From Gammaproteobacteria bacterium (GTDB taxonomy: Bacteria > Pseudomonadota > Gammaproteobacteria > Steroidobacterales > Steroidobacteraceae): a stretch of DNA of 64,000 nucleotides. Made by a program: the position numbers and the translations under genes. Numbering within the stretch: position 1 is the first letter of the stretch; each line of letters starts with the position of its first letter. Shown here in pieces: positions 8,952 to 17,409 of this stretch. The DNA is taken from the NCBI GenBank assembly GCA_024642505.1, contig JAHEAZ010000002.1, forward strand, positions 62,001-126,000, in the 5' to 3' direction. The notes under the pieces are model-generated. The model was not told the origin of the DNA. It ran no database searches and saw nothing but the letters and a program-made list of their open reading frames with translations.

Positions 8952-10748
8952 CTAGCCGAAATGCTCGGCCGGCAGCGACATGATCGTCGTCGAGCCCGAC
9001 TGCAGGGCGTCCAGGTGCGCCTCGGCCCGGGGCAACAGGCGTGCGAAGAAGAAGCGCGCGGTGGCCAACTTGGCCTGATAGAAGCCTGCCTCGCCCTGAT
9101 CATTCTTCAGCGCCGCGATGGCCACCGCCGCAACCTTGGCCCAGCACCAGGCCAGGCAGAGGTGGCCGGTGAGCTGCAGGTAGTCGACCGCTGCCGCGCT
9201 GACCTCGTGGGGATCACGCGCGGCATGCTCGGCCACCTGCTCAGTGGCCTCACTCCACTCCTTGAGCAGCCCGGCGAGCCGTGGTGCGAAGTCGCTCATC
9301 TCCTCGTAGGTTGCATGATTCTGGCAAAAGGCCCCGATCAATCCACCGAGCCGCCGCGCGAGCTGCCCGCCGGAACCGAGTACCTTGCGACCCAGCAGGT
9401 CCAGTGCCTGAATGCCGTTTGTACCCTCGTAGATGCAGGCGATGCGGGTGTCCCGGTAGAACTGCTCGACGCCGGTCTCGCGCACGTATCCGTAGCCACC
9501 GTGCACCTGGATCCCCAGGCTGGTCACCTCGACCGCCATGTCGGTCACGAAGGCCTTGACGATCGGGGTCAGCACGGCAAGCAGGTCGGCCGCCCGTTGC
9601 CGCTCCTCGGCATCGGGGTGGTACTTGGCCTTGTCCATCTCCATGCCTGCGAAATAGGTCAGCAGGCGCGAACCTTCGATATAGGCCTTCTGCGTCAACA
9701 GCATCCGACGCACGTCGGCGTGCTCGATCAGCAGGTCGGCTGGCTGGCCCGGCGACATGCGGCCGCCGGCCGCGCGGCCCTGACGGCGCTCCCGCGCGTA
9801 GGCAAGCGCCGCCTGCCGGGAAAGCTCCGCCTGGGCCAGGCCCTGCAACCCGACCCACAAACGCGCGTGGTTCATCATCACGAACATGCATTTCAGTCCG
9901 GCATTGGGCTTGCCGACCATCCAGCCCCGGGCATTTTCGAAATTCATCACGCAGGTCGCCGAGCCGTGAATACCGAGCTTCTCCTCGAGCCGGCTGCAGC
10001 GCACGCCGTTGGATGCGCCCGGCGCACCGTCGGCGTCAGGCAGCTTCTTTGGCACAAGAAACAGGCTGATGCCGTGCGTGCCGGCAGGAGCGTCCGGGAG
10101 CCGGGCGAGCACAAGATGGACGACGTTATCGGCAACATCGTGGTCGCCACTGGTGATGAAGATCTTCTCGCCGGTAATCCGGTAGGAGCCCTCGCTGTCG
10201 GGCTCCGCGCGCGTGCGCAGCATGCCGAGGTCGGTGCCAGCGTGAGCCTCGGTGATGCACATCGTGCCGGTCCACTCACCGGTGACCAGTTTGGTCAGGT
10301 AGAGATCCTTCAGCGCTTGTGAGGCATGCTTCTCGAGGCAGAGAATCGCACTGTCGGTAAGCCCGCTATAGAGCTTCCAGGACATGTTGGCTGAAACCAG
10401 CAGCTCGCCTACCGGCCCGCCAAAGCTTTCGGGCAGTCCCTGACCGCCGAATTCCGCCGGACCACATAGCGCGGCCCAGCCATCCTCCACGAAGCGCCGG
10501 TAAGCTTCCTTGAATCCAGGTGGCGTGACGACGACCCCCGATTCATCGAGGCGCACCCCGATCCTGTCACCCGGCTCGTTGGTCGGCGCGACGACCTCCT
10601 CGGCGAAGCGTGCGGCCTCCGCCAGCACACTGTCGATGAATTCGGTGTTGAGTTCGTCGCGGCCTAGCTCTGCGTAATGGCTTTCCGCATGGAGCACCTC
10701 GTGAAGGACAAAGCGAATGTCCCGGAGTGGAGCGCTGTATGGATGCAT
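8952..10748 (-). CDS. Large acyl-CoA dehydrogenase (DmdC/FadE-like subfamily)
   Basis: About 598 aa from the ATG at 10748; a start at 10790 would add 14 residues of low similarity. Opening residues MHPYSAPLRDIRFVLHEVL are typical of the 590-600 aa subfamily that includes 3-methylthiopropionyl-CoA dehydrogenases and many uncharacterised fatty acyl-CoA dehydrogenases. FAD-binding and substrate segments seen: MCITEAHAGTDLG, ITGEKIFITSGDHD, YGYVRETGVEQFYRDTRI and the CIYEGTNGIQALDLLGRKVL region, which carries the usual catalytic Glu. A C-terminal helical extension of about 130 aa follows. Its substrate chain length cannot be inferred. Confidence 0.87.
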   Translation of the reverse strand: MHPYSAPLRDIRFVLHEVLHAESHYAELGRDELNTEFIDSVLAEAARFAEEVVAPTNEPGDRIGVRLDESGVVVTPPGFKEAYRRFVEDGWAALCGPAEFGGQGLPESFGGPVGELLVSANMSWKLYSGLTDSAILCLEKHASQALKDLYLTKLVTGEWTGTMCITEAHAGTDLGMLRTRAEPDSEGSYRITGEKIFITSGDHDVADNVVHLVLARLPDAPAGTHGISLFLVPKKLPDADGAPGASNGVRCSRLEEKLGIHGSATCVMNFENARGWMVGKPNAGLKCMFVMMNHARLWVGLQGLAQAELSRQAALAYARERRQGRAAGGRMSPGQPADLLIEHADVRRMLLTQKAYIEGSRLLTYFAGMEMDKAKYHPDAEERQRAADLLAVLTPIVKAFVTDMAVEVTSLGIQVHGGYGYVRETGVEQFYRDTRIACIYEGTNGIQALDLLGRKVLGSGGQLARRLGGLIGAFCQNHATYEEMSDFAPRLAGLLKEWSEATEQVAEHAARDPHEVSAAAVDYLQLTGHLCLAWCWAKVAAVAIAALKNDQGEAGFYQAKLATARFFFARLLPRAEAHLDALQSGSTTIMSLPAEHFG

Positions 10749-10845
10749 GATCTCGTGCTTCTTTGTTGAACCGCCTGTGTCCTGGTTCATTCTACGCGAG
10801 CAAGATCATGCTCTGCAGCACGCGCCAGCCAAGCACGCCGCCTAA

Positions 10846-11775
10846 TCAGGCCGATGCAGCGCGAACCGCGAGCAAGTCGCTCGGAATGCGGTCGAGCAGG
10901 CGCTCGGCGGTACTGCCAAGGACCGCTTCGGCCAGCCGGGATCGAGAGATCACACCAATCACGAGGACGTCGATCGCGCGCTCGACACACCACGCGGGCA
11001 GCACGTCGGTGGCGGCTCCCTCGACCAGTTCCACCCTCTCCGGCGGATAGCGATGGACGGCGAGAACCGCCGCAACGGCCGCGGATGCCGCCTGGCGCAT
11101 GTCGTCCCCCAGCGTACCAGCTGGCGGGATCATAGGCATGCCGGCCGCGGCGGCAGCAAGGGCCGCGGGATCGACCGGCAGGTAGGCATGCACCGCCGTC
11201 GGCCTTGCCCCGATCCAGCCGGCCAGGCGCGTGGCCTGGCGCAGGACGGCATGATCCAGCACGGCGGCCGGGTCGCCGGGATGACCGGGATCGATCGCCG
11301 CGGCGATGCTCGGCGAAACCGGCCACGATCGCGGCTTGACCAGCAGCAGCGGTACCGGGCAGGCCTGCAGCAACCGCCAGTCGGTGTGACTGAACAGGCC
11401 GCGAGCCAGGGGAGCGTGCCAGGCGGTGTCCTTGACTACCAGACCCGGCTTCATCAGGGACACCTCGGTCAGTACGCCGGCGTGCAGCGGCGAATCCCAG
11501 GCCGCCTCTATCTCGATCGCAATGCCGCGTTCTGCCAAAGGCGCAGCCAGTGATTCGAGCCATTGCCGACGGCGTCGGAGGAAGTTCGCCCTTGCCGCGG
11601 ACAGTGATCCGGGGCTGAGGAACAGCCGTGCCGTCAGCCGCGGGTCATGGTCGCAGCAAAACAGCCTGAGCCGGGCGCCTGCGGCCCCCGCGATCGCCGC
11701 CGCCTTGGCCAGCGCCGGTTGCTCATCTGCTTCCGGATCGACAACCACGAGGATGCTGTCGAGTTCCTCACTCAT
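10846..11775 (-). CDS. Tandem universal stress protein (UspA family)
   Basis: About 309 aa from the ATG at 11775 (MSEELDSILVVVDPEAD). Two UspA-like alpha/beta domains follow each other: the first opens ILVVVDP, the second begins near SIAAAIDPGHPG and ends with VLVIGVISRSRLAEAVLGSTAERLLDRIPSDLLAVR, close to the GSxxxxxL and CDVLVV elements of UspE-type proteins. GGGGAAA precedes the start. It is divergent from the cbb3 operon, a common neighbourhood for UspA-type proteins induced by low oxygen; joint regulation is inferred. Confidence 0.85.
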   Translation of the reverse strand: MSEELDSILVVVDPEADEQPALAKAAAIAGAAGARLRLFCCDHDPRLTARLFLSPGSLSAARANFLRRRRQWLESLAAPLAERGIAIEIEAAWDSPLHAGVLTEVSLMKPGLVVKDTAWHAPLARGLFSHTDWRLLQACPVPLLLVKPRSWPVSPSIAAAIDPGHPGDPAAVLDHAVLRQATRLAGWIGARPTAVHAYLPVDPAALAAAAAGMPMIPPAGTLGDDMRQAASAAVAAVLAVHRYPPERVELVEGAATDVLPAWCVERAIDVLVIGVISRSRLAEAVLGSTAERLLDRIPSDLLAVRAASA

Positions 11776-12026
11776 GATTTTTTCCCCAACCAGTGTCTCC
11801 GTTCCGGCCTCACCACCGGCGCCGCAACCAGGCACAGGATACCCCCGCATGGCGGCCGGCCGACTCCGCACATTCGCGGGTACAACCCTGATTTGTCGCA
11901 CCCGGAACACCGTGGAATGCCACAATGTAAGCGGTTGGGTTGTGATCAGTAACATTGGCGGGCCTGCGGCTCGCGCGTCCGTTGCCGGGCCATGCGCGGC
12001 CCACAAAACTCATGGGGAACTACTCA

Positions 12027-13451
12027 ATGGAACGGGTCGAGACCTACAACGACAAGGTGGTGCGACAGTTCGCCATCATGACGGTCGTCTGGGGCATCGT
12101 CGGTATGCTCGTCGGCGTGATCATTGCAGCGCAGCTGCTGTGGCCGGCGCTGAACTTTGATGTGCCGTGGTTGACTTACAGCCGGCTGCGTCCGCTGCAT
12201 ACCAACGCCGTGATTTTCGCCTTCGGCGGCTCCGCGCTGTTCGCCTCTTCCTACTACATCGTGCAGCGGACCTGCCACACACGGCTGTTCTCGGACGGAC
12301 TCGCCGCCTTCACGTTCTGGGGCTGGCAGCTGATCATCGTGCTTGCGGCGGTGACGTTGCCGCTCGGCATCACCACGTCCAAGGAGTACGCCGAACTGGA
12401 GTGGCCTATTGACCTGCTGATCGCCGTGGTCTGGGTCGTTTACGCCATCGTGTTCCTGGGAACTCTGGCCAAGCGCAAGGTCCGGCATATCTACGTGGCC
12501 AACTGGTTTTTTGCCGCCTACATCATCACCATCGCGGTACTCCACATCGGCAACAGCGCCGCCGTACCGGTCTCGCTGACCAAGTCGTACTCGGTTTACG
12601 CGGGCACCGTGGATGCGATGGTTCAGTGGTGGTACGGCCACAACGCGGTTGGCTTCTTCCTGACGGCCGGTTTTCTCGGGATGATGTATTACTTCGTGCC
12701 CAAGCAAGCGGGGCGCCCGGTGTATTCCTATCGGTTGTCGGTGGTCCACTTCTGGGCGCTGGTGGCCATCTACATGTGGGCCGGCCCGCACCACCTCCAC
12801 TACACGACGCTGCCGGACTGGGCACAGACGCTCGGCATGGTTTTCTCGGTCATGCTGGTCGCGCCTTCCTGGGGCGGCATGATCAACGGCATCATGACGC
12901 TGTCAGGAGCCTGGCACAAACTGCGTACCGACCCGATCCTGAAGTTCATGATCGTATCGCTGTCGTTCTATGGCATGTCGACCTTTGAAGGCCCGATGAT
13001 GTCGATCAAGACAGTGAACGCGCTGTCCCACTATACCGACTGGACCATCGGACACGTGCATTCGGGCGCCCTCGGCTGGGTGGCGATGATCTCCATTGGC
13101 TGCATGTACGCGCTGATTCCGCGGCTGTACGGCCGCAAGGAAATGTACTCGAGCAGGCTCATCGATGTGCACTTCTGGACGACGACGATAGGCATCGTGC
13201 TGTATGTCGCCTCGATGTGGATCGCCGGCGTGATGCAGGGCCTGATGTGGCGCGCCACCAACCCGGACGGCACGCTCACCTACACCTTTGTCGAGTCGCT
13301 GGCCGCGACCTACCCGTACTATGCGGTCCGGCTGCTCGGCGGCCTGCTGGTCCTCTCCGGCATGTTCATCATGATCTACAACGTCTGGAAGACCGTCGCT
13401 TCCGGCTCGTCCACGCGCGACGTGCCCGTGATGGCGCCGGCAGCGGCCTGA
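12027..13451 (+). CDS. ccoN: cbb3-type cytochrome c oxidase subunit I (CcoN)
   Basis: A 474-aa catalytic subunit of the high-affinity cbb3 oxidase with 12 expected TM helices. All metal ligands are visible: low-spin heme b by H58 and H345, CuB by H205, H255 and H256, heme b3 by H343, and the cross-linked Tyr249 ([10 protein letters not shown]). Start chosen at 12027 ([10 protein letters not shown]) with GGGGA about 9 nt upstream; an ATG at 12012 is a possible alternative. First gene of the ccoNOQP-GHIS locus. I found no canonical FNR box (TTGAT-N4-ATCAA) upstream. Confidence 0.97.
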   Translation: MERVETYNDKVVRQFAIMTVVWGIVGMLVGVIIAAQLLWPALNFDVPWLTYSRLRPLHTNAVIFAFGGSALFASSYYIVQRTCHTRLFSDGLAAFTFWGWQLIIVLAAVTLPLGITTSKEYAELEWPIDLLIAVVWVVYAIVFLGTLAKRKVRHIYVANWFFAAYIITIAVLHIGNSAAVPVSLTKSYSVYAGTVDAMVQWWYGHNAVGFFLTAGFLGMMYYFVPKQAGRPVYSYRLSVVHFWALVAIYMWAGPHHLHYTTLPDWAQTLGMVFSVMLVAPSWGGMINGIMTLSGAWHKLRTDPILKFMIVSLSFYGMSTFEGPMMSIKTVNALSHYTDWTIGHVHSGALGWVAMISIGCMYALIPRLYGRKEMYSSRLIDVHFWTTTIGIVLYVASMWIAGVMQGLMWRATNPDGTLTYTFVESLAATYPYYAVRLLGGLLVLSGMFIMIYNVWKTVASGSSTRDVPVMAPAAA

Positions 13452-13461
13452 GGGTGGCAGC

Positions 13462-14070
13462 ATGAACCACGAGAAGATCGAAACCAACGTCGGGCTGCTT
13501 GGCGTGCTGACCGCAATCGCGATCAGTTTCGGCGGCCTGGCCGAGATCGTGCCGCTTTACTTCACTGGGCAGGTCACCGAACCGGCTCCCGGAGTCGAAC
13601 CATACACCGCGCTGCAACTGGAGGGACGCGACATTTACCTTCGCGAGGGCTGCTATGTCTGCCATTCGCAGATGATCCGACCGCTCAGGGCGGAGACAGA
13701 GCGTTATGGTCACTACTCGCTCGCCGGCGAGTCCGTCTATGACCATCCGTTCCAGTTCGGCTCCAAGCGCACCGGTCCTGATCTCGCACGCGTGGGCGGA
13801 CGCTACTCGGACGAGTGGCACCGCATCCACCTGCTCAATCCGCGCGACGTCGTGCCGGAATCCAACATGCCGGGCTTTCCCTGGCTGGACGAGCAGGTGA
13901 TCGATGCTGAGAAAACGGGCGCCAAGATGCGCGCCCTGCGCAGCGTCGGCGTCCCCTATACGGACGAGCAGATCGCCGCAGCGGGCGAGGAAGTTGCCGG
14001 CAAGACCGAGATGCAGGCCCTGATCGGTTACCTGCAGGGGCTCGGCACGGCCTCGAAGACGTGGAATTAG
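13462..14070 (+). CDS. ccoO: cbb3-type cytochrome c oxidase subunit II, monoheme (CcoO)
   Basis: A 202-aa membrane-anchored c-type cytochrome. One N-terminal TM helix (residues about 10-35) is followed by the heme motif CYVCH at 64-68 and the conserved SQMIRP. A Met in the SNMPGFPWL segment is the expected axial ligand. It passes electrons from CcoP to the CcoN binuclear centre. Starts 10 bp after ccoN. Confidence 0.97.
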   Translation: MNHEKIETNVGLLGVLTAIAISFGGLAEIVPLYFTGQVTEPAPGVEPYTALQLEGRDIYLREGCYVCHSQMIRPLRAETERYGHYSLAGESVYDHPFQFGSKRTGPDLARVGGRYSDEWHRIHLLNPRDVVPESNMPGFPWLDEQVIDAEKTGAKMRALRSVGVPYTDEQIAAAGEEVAGKTEMQALIGYLQGLGTASKTWN

Positions 14071-14073
14071 TTG

Positions 14074-14232
14074 ATGGATCCGGGGACCCTTCGCGGGCTC
14101 GCCACCTTGCTGGCCCTGCTGGCCTTTGTCGGGGTTGTCTGGTGGGCCTGGAGCGGGCGGCAGAAGCACAAGTTCGACCAGGCAGCGCGAATGCCGCTCG
14201 AGGACGACTTCGGCAAGTACGAGGACAAGTGA
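14074..14232 (+). CDS. ccoQ: cbb3-type cytochrome oxidase small subunit CcoQ
   Basis: A 52-aa single-span membrane protein between ccoO and ccoP. The N-terminus is MDPGTLRGLAT, the TM helix covers about residues 8-27 (LLALLAFVGVVWWAW), then a basic SGRQKHKF segment and an acidic tail ending DDFGKYEDK, as usual for CcoQ. It is thought to stabilise the CcoP-CcoNO complex. Only 3 bp separate it from ccoO and 1 bp from ccoP. Confidence 0.9.
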   Translation: MDPGTLRGLATLLALLAFVGVVWWAWSGRQKHKFDQAARMPLEDDFGKYEDK

Positions 14233-14233
14233 G

Positions 14234-15196
14234 ATGACCACAGGCTGGACCCTGTTCATCGTGATCCTGACGGCAATCAATGTCGTTGGGGCAGTGTGGC
14301 TGTTGTGGGTGACGTCGAGACGATCGCCAGGGGAACAGCAGCCGGGCGCAGAGACCACCGGACACACCTGGGACGGCGACCTGCGTGAATTCAACAACCC
14401 GCTGCCGCGCTGGTGGTTGTGGATGTTCTACGGCACGGTTGCCTTCGCCATCGTCTACCTCGTTCTCTACCCGGGCCTGGGCAGCTGGCAGGGCACCAAG
14501 GGCTGGACGCAGCAACAGCAGTGGCAGGAGCAGGTGGACGCGGCCGAAGCCGCTGCCGCCCCTGTCTACGCCCGCTTTGCCGGCATGAGCCTTGCCGGCC
14601 TCGGCGGGGACGCGGACGCGATGCGGGTTGCGCGCAACCTGTACGCCAACAACTGCGCGATGTGCCACGGATCGGATGCGCGCGGCGCCAAGGGATTCCC
14701 GAACCTGTCCGATGGCGACTGGCTGTACGGCGGTTCGGAAGAGACCGTGCTGGCCACGATTTCCTACGGCCGCAACGGCATCATGCCTCCCTGGGGCGAA
14801 GCCCTCGGCGAGCAGGGCGTCGAGGAAGTCGTAGCCTACGTCCTGTCCCTGTCCGGCCTTCAGGCGCCCGCCGACCTGGCGGCAGCCGGCAAGCCGAGAT
14901 TCGAGATGTTCTGCTCCTCCTGCCACGGCCTCGACGGCAAGGGTATGCAGGTGCTCGGCGCACCCAACCTGAGCGACGATGTCTGGCTCTACGGCAGTGA
15001 TGCCGCGGAAATCCGCTACGGCGTCGTCAACGGGCGCAACAACCAGATGCCGGCGCAGCTGGAGTTGCTCGGCGAGCAGAAGGTGCGTCTGCTGGCGGCC
15101 TACATTCTCAGCCTGGCGCCACCTTACGTGGAGCCTGACCCCGCTCCGGTGCCTTCGGGCGATGAGCCCGCGGCCGAGACGCCGCATGAGGGCTGA
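14234..15196 (+). CDS. ccoP: cbb3-type cytochrome c oxidase subunit III, diheme (CcoP)
   Basis: A 320-aa protein with two N-terminal TM helices (about 4-26 and 60-80) and two cytochrome c domains carrying CAMCH (141-145) and CSSCH (227-231). The duplicated patterns PNLSDGDWLYGG and PNLSDDVWLYGS, and the distal Met-containing GIMPPWG and NQMPAQ, give axial ligands. Start at 14234 directly follows the ccoQ stop. It receives electrons from soluble cytochrome c. Confidence 0.96.
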   Translation: MTTGWTLFIVILTAINVVGAVWLLWVTSRRSPGEQQPGAETTGHTWDGDLREFNNPLPRWWLWMFYGTVAFAIVYLVLYPGLGSWQGTKGWTQQQQWQEQVDAAEAAAAPVYARFAGMSLAGLGGDADAMRVARNLYANNCAMCHGSDARGAKGFPNLSDGDWLYGGSEETVLATISYGRNGIMPPWGEALGEQGVEEVVAYVLSLSGLQAPADLAAAGKPRFEMFCSSCHGLDGKGMQVLGAPNLSDDVWLYGSDAAEIRYGVVNGRNNQMPAQLELLGEQKVRLLAAYILSLAPPYVEPDPAPVPSGDEPAAETPHEG

Positions 15197-15518
15197 GGAC
15201 GGGCCGGAACCCGCGCAAGACGCCGAAGACGAGTCGCAACCGGTCGCCTGGAGCCAGCTCGCTCAGGACATGGCGGTTACCCTGTGGCCGTCCTTCCTGG
15301 CTGCGTCCGTGGCGACCATGTTCTTCTTCGCGTTCTTCGACCCATCGTTCTTCGGCGAGGGTGCCGCTCCGCCGCGCTGGCTCACCAGCCGGATGGCCGG
15401 CTACGCTGTTGGGTTCTTCTTTTTCTGGGCCATCGCCACGCTGTCGAGCGCACTGACTCTCTACCTCGTGCGCACTGCCTCGCCGCCCCGGCCGCGCACC
15501 GGCAGCCGGACGCACTAG
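15186..15518 (+). CDS. Two-TM membrane protein of unknown function within the cbb3 locus
   Basis: A 110-aa protein overlapping the end of ccoP by 11 bp and sitting 19 bp before ccoG. An acidic, Gln-rich N-terminus (about 30 residues) is followed by two hydrophobic segments (about 37-55, with FFFAFFDPSFFG at its end, and 72-96, with AVGFFFFWAIATLSSALTLYL). No heme or metal motif is present. Position between ccoP and ccoG implies a role in cbb3 assembly or stability, but no function is established that I can name. Confidence 0.75.
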   Translation: MRAEDGPEPAQDAEDESQPVAWSQLAQDMAVTLWPSFLAASVATMFFFAFFDPSFFGEGAAPPRWLTSRMAGYAVGFFFFWAIATLSSALTLYLVRTASPPRPRTGSRTH

Positions 15519-15537
15519 TGCAGGATTTCGCGACAAC

Positions 15538-16917
15538 GTGAACTCACCGGCAGCCAAGGACGCCCCTGCCTCGTTCTACGAGGCGCACAAGAAGATCTAC
15601 CCGCGCGAAATAGGCGGACGATTCCAGCGGTTGCGCAACCTGGCAGCGTGGGCCCTGCTGGGCCTGTACTACCTGTTGCCGTGGATCTCCTGGGATGGCC
15701 GCCAGTCCGTGCTCTTCGACCTCCCGGCCCGCAAGTTCTACGTCTTCGGACTGGTGTTCTGGCCGCAGGACTTCTTTTACCTGAGCTGGCTCCTGATCAT
15801 CCTGGGTCTTTCGCTCTTCTTCTTCACCGCGCTGGCCGGACGCCTGTGGTGCGGCTTTGCCTGTCCACAGACGGTCTGGACCGACGTCTTCGTGGCCATC
15901 GAGCGCAGGATCGAGGGTGACCGGAACCGGCGCATCAAGCTCGACCGCGGTCCCTGGACCGGCGACAAGATCCTGCGAAAGGCCTCCAAGCACCTGGCCT
16001 GGGCGTTGCTGGCGCTCTGGACTGGCTTCACCTTCGTGGGCTTCTTCACCCCGATTCAAGAACTGGCCGGCAAGGTACTGGCCTTTTCCACCGGCCCCTG
16101 GGAGACCTTCTGGGTCCTGTTCTACAGCTTCGCCACCTGGGGCAACGCCGGCTTCATGCGCGAGCAGGTGTGCAAGTACATGTGCCCCTATGCGCGCTTC
16201 CAGAGCGCGATGTTCGACCGGGACACGCTGATCATTGCCTACGACACCGGGCGCGGCGAGCCGCGCGGCGCGCGGTCGCGGAGTGCCGACCACCGGTCAC
16301 GCGGGCTTGGCGATTGCGTCGACTGCAAGGCCTGCGTGCAGGTCTGCCCGACCGGCATCGACATACGCGAGGGCCTGCAATACGAGTGCATTGCCTGTGC
16401 CGCCTGCATCGACGCCTGTGATGCGGTGATGGACAAGATGAGCTATCCACAGGGCCTGGTTCGTTATACCTCGCAGAAGGCCCTCGAGGGCGGCGGCACT
16501 CATGTAGTGCGGCCGCGAATGGTCGTCTACGGCAGCCTGCTTGCATTGCTGGTGGCCGGATTCCTGGTCTCGATTTCGCTGCGCACGCCCATCGGCCTGG
16601 ACGTCATGCGGGACCGCAACGCCCTTTACCGCAGGCTGCCGGATGGCAGCATCGAGAATGTCTACCTGCTGCGCATCCTCAACAAGGACACGGCGGCGCA
16701 TCGTTTCGTGCTGACGGTCAGCGGGCTGCCGGGCATGGAAATCGACACGGGCCTGGCCGAGCACGTGGTCGGACCCGGCGAGGTGTACTCGGTTGCCGCA
16801 AGGGTACACGCACCGGCCGCTGCCTCTGGCGGAAGTCACGAAATCCGCCTGGAGGTCGCGTCTCCCGACTCGCCCGGCCTGAAGGCGTCACGAGACGCGC
16901 GCTTTCTCGGTCCATGA
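15538..16917 (+). CDS. ccoG: Cytochrome c oxidase accessory protein CcoG (RdxA/FixG)
   Basis: A 459-aa membrane protein with several TM helices, the GRLWCGFACPQTVWTDVF motif, CKYMCPYARFQ, and two ferredoxin-like cluster motifs: CVDCKACVQVCPTGIDIR and CIACAACIDACDAVM. A C-terminal periplasmic Ig-like domain follows the last TM helix. CcoG is described as a cupric reductase needed for copper delivery to cbb3. The start is GTG at 15538, where the recognisable N-terminus begins. It overlaps ccoH by 4 bp. Confidence 0.95.
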   Translation: MNSPAAKDAPASFYEAHKKIYPREIGGRFQRLRNLAAWALLGLYYLLPWISWDGRQSVLFDLPARKFYVFGLVFWPQDFFYLSWLLIILGLSLFFFTALAGRLWCGFACPQTVWTDVFVAIERRIEGDRNRRIKLDRGPWTGDKILRKASKHLAWALLALWTGFTFVGFFTPIQELAGKVLAFSTGPWETFWVLFYSFATWGNAGFMREQVCKYMCPYARFQSAMFDRDTLIIAYDTGRGEPRGARSRSADHRSRGLGDCVDCKACVQVCPTGIDIREGLQYECIACAACIDACDAVMDKMSYPQGLVRYTSQKALEGGGTHVVRPRMVVYGSLLALLVAGFLVSISLRTPIGLDVMRDRNALYRRLPDGSIENVYLLRILNKDTAAHRFVLTVSGLPGMEIDTGLAEHVVGPGEVYSVAARVHAPAAASGGSHEIRLEVASPDSPGLKASRDARFLGP

Positions 16918-17405
16918 ACAAGAGCCCCTGGTACCGCGAGCCGCTGATGTGGTTCGTCGTCGGCCTGCCTGCAACCGTGGTCGCGGCCGGACTCGTTACG
17001 CTCTTTCTGGCGGCGCACGGCAGCGACGACGTGGTGCGCGACGACTTCCGTAAGGAAGGCCTTGCCATCTACGCCGACCCCGCCCGGGACGCCGCCGCCG
17101 CCGCCGCAGGGGCCCGTGCCATGCTGGTCATCAATGCGGCGGATAGCCGGATGCAGGTCGCCGTGACCCTCGAGCAAGGTGCGCTACCGCCTGCCCTGCT
17201 GGTCCTTCTGTCGCATGCCACCCGGGCCGAATTCGACCGCATGATCACGCTAAGGGGAACGGATGGGAGGTACGAGGGCAGCATCGAAGCCCTGCCCCCG
17301 GGACGCTGGTACGTCGAGATCACGCCACCCGACCGCAGCTGGCGACTGCGGGGCGACTTTCGGGATTCTGCGGCGGCCCTGCAGCTGGAACCTGGGGTAT
17401 CCTGA
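16914..17405 (+). CDS. ccoH: FixH/CcoH family cbb3 assembly protein
   Basis: A 163-aa protein with one N-terminal TM helix (about 11-31, WFVVGLPATVVAAGLVTLFL) and a periplasmic domain with the family pattern PWYREPLMWFVVGLP, DDFRKEGLAI, and GRWYVEITPPDRSWRLRGDF near the C-terminus. FixH/CcoH binds CcoNOP during assembly. Overlaps ccoG by 4 bp; its stop is 4 bp before ccoI. Confidence 0.9.
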   Translation: MNKSPWYREPLMWFVVGLPATVVAAGLVTLFLAAHGSDDVVRDDFRKEGLAIYADPARDAAAAAAGARAMLVINAADSRMQVAVTLEQGALPPALLVLLSHATRAEFDRMITLRGTDGRYEGSIEALPPGRWYVEITPPDRSWRLRGDFRDSAAALQLEPGVS

Positions 17406-17409
17406 CGTC

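Noticed and set aside
8733-10322. 529-codon plus-strand frame across proB and the acyl-CoA dehydrogenase
   Set aside because: Antisense shadow; the minus-strand frames carry the family motifs.
11934-11962. Possible FNR/ANR box upstream of ccoN (TTGTGATCAGTAAC)
   Set aside because: Only partial match to TTGAT-N4-ATCAA; too degenerate to call.
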